Part shown: positions 56,311-64,000 of the stretch, piece after piece
How the letters are laid out: every line of letters begins with the position of its first letter
Position numbering within the stretch: position 1 is the first letter of the stretch
From: Lentinus brumalis
Lineage: Eukaryota > Basidiomycota > Agaricomycetes > Polyporales > Polyporaceae
Reading direction: 5' to 3'
DNA length: 64,000 bases
Assembly (NCBI GenBank): GCA_001792895.1
Contig: MARA01000005.1
Coordinates: 558,001-622,000, forward strand
Notes under the pieces: model-generated
What the model was told of the DNA's origin: nothing
The model's database searches: none
The model's input: the letters and a program-made list of their open reading frames with translations, nothing else
Position numbers and translations under genes: made by a program

Positions 56311-59300
56311 ATGCCCAGTGCTTACCGTGCTAACCAGACCCTTCCCCTCCTCCCGGACGTGATGGGAGCCCCCGCTGGCCGGCCTGAGGAGCCGGACACG
56401 CCCGGAAGCCTCCAAGAGGTGCCGGTTGCGCCCTACTCTGACGAGGAAGATGGCAATGGCGGGGTCTTTGCGCAGCTGGTTCTCCCGAACCCGGGTGGGT
56501 CCCTCCGGATGATGCACCCGTCGGCGTTAGCTCTCCATGGAGAGCGCATTGAGCCCAAGCCAGAGGGCGCACTTGCGATCGACTTCGGAAGGCCGACCGT
56601 ATACAAGTGGGCGAACGGATCCCTGAACTTTCCGGTGAGTAGACTGGAGCTCGCTACGAGCGGGTACTCACCTACAACCAGGTGCCGCGTGGAGTCTATC
56701 TCTCGCCCCTTCCCCCGAGCTCGCCGCTCACTGATCCGATCTCGTCGTCCACCGAAGGAGCCCAAGGTGGAGCAGTGGACCTCGAAGGCGGAAGTAGTGC
56801 TGGAGGGCACGCTGAGCACGACAGCTCTGCCCTGTGGGAGCTAGTCGGCTCGACGCCGCAAGTGCAGGGCGATGTTACGCCGCGCCAGGACCAGAGCCAA
56901 CTGGGGCTCGACAAGGACGGTACCGTGGACGAGCATGGGGGATGGACCCCGCACTGGTTCAACCCGCATGTTGACATCCCGAACGGACGAGTCTTTATGC
57001 CGCCGGCTGAGGATGGAGAAGCTCTGCTCCCGCCTGTCGAGCTTCCCTTCGGTGAGCACCCTGATGTCATGCACCTCGTTGACGACGCCCTCAATCTGGG
57101 GAAGCGCCCCTTCACGGGTACCCCCTCACTTGAGGAACAACAGAGCGTTCTTGATCGGCACAAGCGTGCCCGGCAGTCTGAATGCGTGGTGCTGCCGCCC
57201 ATTGCGGAGATGCTTGGAGGGAACCCTTGGGAGAGCGGAAGGCGGGCGAGGCTGCAGCCGGAGACACATTTCTTGAACCCTGTGGCGACGTCGACTCCTG
57301 TACACAATACTGCGTCAGTAACTGTCACCTACGACACAACGCAGCGTGAACGAACTGCTGAAGTAGATCGTGACTTCTACGCAAATACCTCCGGATGTCC
57401 GCCTACACCGCATCGAGCATCTACCACGTGCAGTGCCCGATCGGGCGGGAACCCTAGCCACGTGGGCGAAGGCAGATCGCAGGTTTTGATGGACCTCGAC
57501 GACATCATCCTCTCCCCAACACGATTCATACCGTCCCCGGGTTTCCCGGATGACTCTCCCCCGCCTCCTCCCCTCACCCAGCCCAGCCGGCGCGCTCTGC
57601 AGCCGACACTCCAGGAGCCGGAGAAGACCTCGCGTGGATCAGGAGAACGCAAGGATGGAAGAGCAGTGACGATGCGAGCGCAGAACCCGGGTTGGCGGGA
57701 GCGGGCGGGAGTGCTAGAGGAAGGAGAGATCACGGAGGCTAGACGGGAGCCGCAAGGGAGAGGCACAACGTACACCGTTGGAGACAGTAGGGTCTATGTC
57801 CCTGACAGTGCTCTGCGGAGTGAGCCGGGACAGGGGATCCGATGGCGGGCACCCTCAGCGTACGCACCGCCTCCCACCACACGAGCTGCGCAGTACATGC
57901 GCCCGCCCTCGGGGCAAAGCTACTTCCCCGAGCAGGACGCCCGCCTGAACCGCGGCATGGACGAACGCGGACAGCTGAAGGACACCCGAGGCGTGCCGCC
58001 GGACGCCCGGAGGAAGCAGCAAGACCGAGGAGGTGACCTGGGTGGGCTGATAGCGCGCCGGAACCGTGAAGGAGCAAGCTGGGGTACCCCCTGCAACCAG
58101 AGTGGCGAAACGAACAGCAGGGCCGCTCATCTGCACCAGTCCTTGCGACCACAAGCGTCGTACAGATCGGAGCCCATGGAGGACGAGGAAGGCGACATCC
58201 CTCCGGCACTTCGTGGCTGGAACCTGGATGTGCAGGAATCCAGCGATGGCTATGGACACATGGACGACGGCGAGATGCTCTCGGGGTCGGAGACGGAGGA
58301 AGAGGACGAGGAGGACGAGGACGGCCTCCCGATGTGCCTGCGGGGAGGAATCGATGGCGAAGAAGACCTACCCACCCCTGCTCCCCCCCTCGATGCAGCT
58401 CCGCGGGTGTACAAGGACGCACCTGAGATGTTCATTCGAGGCCTCTCGACTAAGTGGCTTGGGTCCATGTGGCCGGAGCAGAAGGGCATCTCCCTCCTCA
58501 CGGTGGTCTACAACTACGACTACACAGACGACGACGTCTACACAAGGCTGATCGTGACGGCGCTCAAGTCTGCTGCAACGCGGATATCCGGAGATGAAGG
58601 CATCAAGGCTGTCCCACCGGAACCCAAGCACGAGAAGATGAGGAAGCGGGACGCGCCGTTCCTCTGGGGGCTGCGGGGCTTCTCGCCGGAAGGGGCGGAA
58701 CGCATGCGGGCTAGCCCGTTCTGGTCTCTCAAGGCCGTGTCCTTCTACATTGTGGACAAGGATGTGAGACCGGACGAGTGGGAGTTCTCCCTCGTTGGCT
58801 TCCTGGACGACGACGTGAAGGAGATCACGCGTGCCGTTCGCGGGGTGCTTGCGGAGGACGAACACATCGCAACCATCGCGAAGCTCACCAAACGAAACCC
58901 GGACTTTCGAGGAATGCGAGAGGAACAACGCGTCAAGGCCATACTAGGCTCCATCCGCGTGGACACATGGACGATGAGCAACAACAGCATCGTCGCTAAC
59001 GTGTACATCAGACCGCCCACGCGCATGATCGCTAAGTGGTGTAACTGGATTGACCGCCTCCGCACCCTGAAGTACAGCAACTACTCGAATGGCACAGGAC
59101 GCGTGCGACATATCGCGCACTGTGCAGGGTGTCGCAGTGTCAACCACCCCACCCACCTCTGCCCGTTCCAGGAGATTGCGGGATGGAACGGACCCAACGC
59201 GGGCGACCCGAGCTTCACCCGCCTACCGCTCCCTGACCTTAAACCGAAACCGCGCCCGGGCCCCAGCACTGCACGAGGTGACCGAGGTGACGACCAACCC

Positions 59301-59432
59301 CGTCCAGAAGGAACGCGAGGAGCAGAGCGGAGCTGGGGGAGGACGCTACCGAGGACCAGGGACGGCAAGCAATGGAAGACACCTCGCAGCTATGCTCCGC
59401 GGACGCCGCAGCGGGAGGCCAGGAGACGTTAA
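56311..59432 (+). CDS. Retrotransposon ORF1 (gag-like, CCHC zinc knuckle), with a likely intron
   Basis: This is the RNA-binding gag-like protein of the element. From ATG 56311 (MPSAYRANQTLPLLPD) 108 codons run to a good donor (ccg|gtgagt at 56635). A 47-nt interval ends in caaccag at 56681, and the frame continues without a stop to 59432, giving 1024 residues spliced. Unspliced, the first frame stops at 56844 after 178 codons from the ATG. The middle is long, polar and Pro/Arg/Glu-rich with an acidic run (SETEEEDEEDEDG). The folded C-terminal part (about 58430-59170) includes SPFWSLKAVSFYIVDKDV and ends with the knuckle CAGCRSVNHPTHLC (C-x2-C-x4-H-x4-C) near 59117-59158. Whether the second part is reached by splicing, frameshifting or re-initiation is open. 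Confidence 0.75.
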
Positions 59433-59863
59433 CCGCCTGGTAGCCTCCCATCTGCGCGTGGACTGCTCTAGTACCCAAGCTCTACCCTACACAGCCTGTA
59501 TGAGGGGTAGCGGGAAGTGTGGACGATCTGAGGATCGAATGATTGCGCAACGCCCGCTCTATCACGCTACGTCCCAACCACTAATATTTGGATATCTGAC
59601 CCTGTAGTAGCATACCAATTACCCATAATAAGTTGTTGCTGCGCCCCTGGGCGTAGCAAGAAACCGGATCTTCACTGGCATGGTACGGCGAGTGGACTGA
59701 CCACCACCTGCTGTAAGTGTGGGATTGGGATGAGGGACAGCGTTCACGCAGCGCTGATACACCCCTCGCCCTGATGCCAGGTCGCCGCGGGGCCCACATT
59801 TACTGGCGAGAGCACAGGAAAGCCCTGCGGTCTACGAACAACACCGGCCAGCTTATTTAGGCG
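59433..59863. other. Spacer between ORF1 and ORF2
   Basis: About 430 bp contain several stops in all plus frames, so ORF2 is not a direct frameshift fusion to ORF1. How ORF2 is translated (re-initiation or other) is not evident. Confidence 0.45.
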
Positions 59864-62800
59864 ATGACAGACCGGGCGAAAGCAAACGCACATCGGAAGT
59901 CGAGCGTGGATGGAAGAAGTGCGATGTCACTCGTGGCGGGGAGCAACTCGCCTAGGACAGATGGACATGGTTGTACCACTGTCGACATTACAACTACTGA
60001 AACTACACACACACACTTTGAACTACATACGGTTGATACGTACGGTGACGGGCCTAGGCGCTTCGAACTGGGTGGAGGCGGCGCAGGCAGTAGTACCGGC
60101 CGTGTCGCTGCTAATACCCAGGACGATAACGGTGGTACGGCGAGTGAGGACGTGATTGGAAATAACAGCACTCGGAAACGGCAAAAGAAGAAGAGCAAGA
60201 CGAGGGCGCACATAAAAGTAGCTACGCTGAACATGCGAGGCTTTGGAGGGCCGAGGGCGATGCAGACGTCTGAGAAATGGTGGAGCCTGAACCAAGTGGT
60301 GAGGGACGAACGTATAGCAATCCTTGCGGTGCAAGAAACGCACCTCACGGAGGAACGTGTTGACGCACTGAACACCCTCTTCAAGGCGACAATGAGGGTG
60401 ATTGCGTGTCTGGACGAAGACAACCCGACAGGGGCGCGTGGAGTGGCTTTCGTTTTGAATCGGAGGCTTGTGAATGCGGATGATGCAACCCTCCTCCCTG
60501 TGCGCGCGGGACGAGCTGCAATCCTCAAAGTGCCGTGGACGCGGGGCAGAGTGCTGCAGATCCTGAATGTGTACGCCCCAAACGAGATGCAGGAAAATGC
60601 AGCTTTCTGGACGGGACTGAGGGAGGAGGTGACGAACAGGCGAACCGGACGCATAGACGTCATGCTGGGCGACTTCAACATGGTAGAGGATGCAGCAGAC
60701 CGCATACCACCAAGACGGGACCTTGCTGAAGCGACGGAGCAACTTGCTGAACTGCGACTGAAGCTTGACCTGGTCGATGGATGGCGTGAGCGTGCGCCGA
60801 GAGAGAAGGGATTCTCGTACCTCCAGCGGGCCACAGGAAGTCAGTCGCGAATAGACAGGATCTACCTCAAGAGAGATATGATGCTCCAGGCGAATGACTG
60901 GGACATCAGTGGGCCGGGAATACAGACGGATCACAGGCTTGTGGTGGTGTCGCTTGCGAACACGGAAGCACCGTACGTAGGAAAAGGTAGATGGGCGATA
61001 CCGCAGTCGCTGCTGTCTGATAAACGGTTCCTAGACGAGCTACATGATCTGGGAATGGCGCTTCAGTCGCAACTGGAGCGAATGCGAGATGCGAGAACGC
61101 AGACGACTAACCCGCAGACTGCATATGCGCAGTTCAAGCGAGCAGTGGTGACTGCGGCCAAAGTGAGAGCGAAGCAGAGCGTCCCTAAGCTGGACAGAAC
61201 GATATCAGCCTTGAAGAAGGACATAGCAGAGAAACTGAATGGTGGCGACGCTACCTCTGACGACCTTAGAAATGATGTTGCCATAATGCAGGAACGGCTG
61301 ATCGAGCTAGAATTACGAAGATTTGGTAAGAAGCGACTAGTGGTTGCGGTCAACGACTGGGCACAAGGAGAGACTATCTGCAGATACTGGACGAAGCTTA
61401 ATGCGACGCCGCTGCCAAGCACGGTCATTCATGAGCTCTTTGAGACGCAGCTAGACGGAAGCAAGAAGGTCATAACGCGCTCGGATGCGATGGCGCGAGT
61501 AGCGAAGCTCCACTACGACGGCCTCCAGGCTGACCCCGAGGTCTGTAGAACCCGGCAGGAGACCGATACGGCAAAGGTGCTCTCCTTCGTAACAGCGAAG
61601 TTAACGACAACAGAGAAAGGAGAGATGGCTGCGAGGATTAAACGGGCTGAGATTGAACAAGCCATTCGTGACTCGGCTAACGGAAAGGCTCCTGGAGTGG
61701 ACGGAATCCCGACTGAAATCTGGAAGGGACTAGCCCTGAGGTGCCGAGCAGATGCTGCAAAGAAGAGGCCTGCCTTTGATGTCGTGAAAGCCCTGCAGTG
61801 TGTCTTCAACGACATTGAGGTACATGGTGTAGCGGACGACACGGGGTTCGCGGATGGCTGGATTTGCCCGATCTATAAGCTGAAGAAGGATACTCGTGAC
61901 ATAGTCAACTACCGACCAATTACGCTATTGAACTCGGACTACAAGGTGATGACCCGAGTGCTTGCGATGAGGGTAGCGGCAGTTGCGGCGGATCTTATCC
62001 ACCCGGACCAAGCGGGGTTCGTGCCGGGAAGGCAGATATTTGACCATATCAAGCTGAACAAGCTGATCATCGACTATGCGGAAGCGGAGGAATCGAATGG
62101 AATGATAGTTGCTCTGGATCAAGAGAAGGCGTATGACAAGATTGACCACACGTACCTCTGGAGCGTTTTGAAGCGCTTCAACTTCCCTGAGAACCTCATT
62201 TGCACGATCCGGAGCTTGTACGCGGCAGCGAATAGCACGGTTGTTGTCAACGGCGCCCTGAGTGAATGGTTTAGAATAGTGAGAGGAGTGCGGCAGGGCG
62301 ACCCGATGTCCTGCCTACTCTTCGATCTGGCAATAGAACCGTTAGCGGCGATGTTGAGAGCGCCGAGCCTGAGAGGGCTTACCATCCCGGGCACTGCTGA
62401 GAGGCTCATCGCGAAACTGTTCGCGGACGACACAACGACATACCTGAACGAGGAAGACAACTGTGCAGTGTTGTTCGAAATACTGCGAGAGTGGTGTGCG
62501 GCTGCACGCGCAAAGTTCAATGATGATAAGACCGAATACATCCCCATTGGATCGAAAGCGTACCGCGCGAAGGTAGTTGCGAGGACGTCGCGGGCTCTGG
62601 TGTCAGCCTCACTGCCGGCGGGCGCAAGGATTGTAGCGGACGGAACGGGAGTACGCTCCTTGGGCGCATGGATAGGAAACAATACGGACGACGCGGCACC
62701 CTGGAAGGCAGTGGTTGAGGCCATAAAACTGAGACTCTCGAAGTGGGGACAGAGACGACCGACCATGTATGGGAGAAAACTGGCAGTGGGCATGGAGTTA

Positions 62801-64000
62801 GGTGGCCGCACGCAGTTCCTGACGAGGGCGCAAACGATGCCGGCTGTAGTGGAAAAGAAACTGCATGACATGGCAGTGGCGTTTGTCTGGGACGGTGATG
62901 CTCACCCGCGTATATCGCGGAATACCCTCCACAGGCCGCTAAACCAAGGGGCCTCAACCTCATTGATGTGGAGGCCAGAAACGAGGCGGTTGACCTAATA
63001 TGGCTGAGAGAGTACCTCAACCTGACCCGACGCGCCCGACATGGGTGTATGTGGCTGACGCTCTCTTCGGCCGGGCAGTAGCAGCGTCCTCGAAATGCGT
63101 TGATGATGATGCAAAGGAGAACACGTTCCTGCAATCATGGAAAGTCAGTCTGAGAAGCGCAGGACTGCCGGAAGACTTGAAGCGGATGATAAGGGCGGCA
63201 ACAAAGTACGGAGTGAGAGTAGACACCCCAAACCCTGCAGCAAAACTCAAGTAGGCGATGCCGGTCTGGTACCACCTGGGGAAAGCGGCTGGCAGGAGCG
63301 TGGCGAACTGCAAAGCAGTGCGATGCCTGCGAGCAAATCACGGGGTGTCAACGGTCCTCGACGCCACGCGGGTGGCGGGAAGGCTGCCGAGAACAGGAGG
63401 ACAGGCGGGCCCACACCGCACAACGCAGAAATGCGGATGCGTACCCTGCGACGAGGACAGGAGGCTACGAGGTTGTGAGAACCCGCACAGATGTGCTGTG
63501 GCGGCGGCTAAGCTTCTGGAAAACCTGATCCCGGTGTGGAAAGATGAGAACGTGCAAGTCAGCGATGGACTGACACTAACCGCGAGAAGGGTACAGCTGA
63601 ACACTGACGCGCGAGCAGAGAATGGAAGGATGGTATTCAACCCGACCATAACGGACACGGGAGAGCTAACCGACATCTTTCGGGTGTTTGTAGACACCAA
63701 GTTGGAACAGAGAAGAGTTGCAACGAGGAGACCGCCACGGCCGTACATGGTGAGAGAGGAAGCGGTGGAAGTATATACTGACGGGTCGTGTGACGCAAAT
63801 GGCGAGGGGAATGCGGCAGCAGGGAGTGGCGTTTGGTTTGGGAATGCGGATGGCCGGAATCTGGAGCTGCGGGTGCCTGCAAGACTCAACCAATCGAACC
63901 AGGTAGCGGAGATTTACGCTGTAGCTGCGGCGGCAGCGGTGACTGCGCCCTTTGCGCCACTGCATATTGTGTCGGACTCGAAGTACGTGGTGGATGGGCT
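59864..64000 (+). pseudogene. Retrotransposon ORF2: endonuclease, reverse transcriptase, RNase H; disrupted and cut by window end
   Basis: An open frame of 1044 codons from ATG 59864 carries the AP-type endonuclease (LNMRGFGG about residue 122, VQETHL, VMLGDFNMV, SRIDRIYLK, TDHRLVVV). It also carries the reverse transcriptase: KAPGVDGIPTEIW about 610, NYRPITLLNSDYK, DQAGFVPGRQIFDHI, VALDQEKAYDKID, GVRQGDPMSCLLF and the catalytic FADDT about 852. The frame is lost at the G4 run 62948-62951 (one base short), again near 63020, and meets TAG at 63252-63254 where a sense codon is expected. Further on, one frame reads a Cys/His cluster (CGCVPCDEDRRLRGC) and an RNase H domain (VYTDGSCDANG about 63770, VAEIYAV, IVSDSKYVVDG) up to the last base. 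The enzyme set is complete in content, but the copy is dead. Confidence 0.88.

Larger units (their letters stand above)
54421..64000 (+). mobile_element. Non-LTR retrotransposon (LINE, Tad1/I-like architecture), truncated by window end
   Basis: The order is: possible 5' region with a tandem motif, accessory ORF (54856-55497), gag-like ORF1 with a CCHC knuckle (56311-59432), and ORF2 with AP-type endonuclease, reverse transcriptase and RNase H (59864 to the window end). There are no LTRs, integrase or protease. Endonuclease plus RT plus RNase H is the architecture of the Tad1 and I groups, and Tad1 is the usual fungal one. The true 5' and 3' ends and target-site duplications are not visible. 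ORF2 carries frameshifts and a nonsense codon, so this copy is not autonomous. Confidence 0.88.

Noticed and set aside
59857..60834. A 325-codon minus-strand open frame opposite retrotransposon ORF2 (also 62119-62871)
   Set aside because: The plus strand carries clear endonuclease and RT motifs across the same bases; the antisense frames have no motifs and follow from the GC-rich codon use.

Overview
The window is genomic DNA from a filamentous basidiomycete, most likely an Agaricomycete of the wood-decay (Polyporales-like) type. The grounds are: genes split by many 45-65 nt introns with gtrngt donors and ctnac-like branch points; fungal families such as HET, NACHT/STAND, the Dal5-type MFS, Zn2Cys6 and GH5_9; a small cysteine-rich secreted protein of a kind I associate with Agaricomycetes; and a non-LTR retrotransposon with a fused RNase H. 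The order and species cannot be fixed by eye.

Layout. 1-990 (-): 5' end of the TOR kinase gene, running off the left edge. 2.2-5.3 kb (+): two tandem BTB-domain genes, the first eroded, the second intact behind a TATA box. 5.8-7.75 kb (-): a HET-domain incompatibility-type gene with one frameshift. 8.2-14.3 kb: dispersed inverted repeats around an intact GPI-type aspartic protease gene (9.3-11.1 kb, -). 14.9-17.6 kb (+): a membrane-anchored GH5_9 glucanase homologue that appears to have lost its catalytic nucleophile. 17.7-36 kb: a mosaic of segmental duplications. It holds two intact paralogous NLR (STAND) genes (18.7-21.8 and 30.2-33.3 kb, both -), three dead or partial aspartic protease copies, a GH5 fragment, long direct repeats, and four copies of a promoter-like module with a TGACGTCA/ACGCGT core. 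36.8-37.3 kb (-): a small secreted cysteine-rich protein. 40.0-42.6 and 44.9-47.6 kb (+): two tandem, intron-rich MFS transporters of the Dal5/anion:cation symporter type, followed by an aldo-keto reductase remnant. 50.0-50.95 kb (-): a Zn2Cys6 transcription factor. 54.4-64.0 kb (+): a non-LTR retrotransposon (accessory ORF, gag-like ORF1, ORF2 with endonuclease, RT and RNase H), cut by the right edge and inactivated in ORF2.

How it fits together. A conserved housekeeping gene sits at the left edge of a fast-changing region rich in self/non-self recognition genes (HET, two NLRs, BTB). The NLRs have an N-terminal helical domain resembling the MLKL/HeLo-type cell-death bundle, a NACHT ATPase, and only a worn stub of C-terminal TPR-like repeats. 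The order protease - GH5 - NLR occurs twice, with introns kept in the dead copies, so copying took place at the DNA level. The transporter and transcription-factor block and the retrotransposon appear to be independent neighbours. All exon models were built by eye from reading frames, splice consensus and comparison between paralogues within the window. Family assignments rest on remembered motifs, not on searches.
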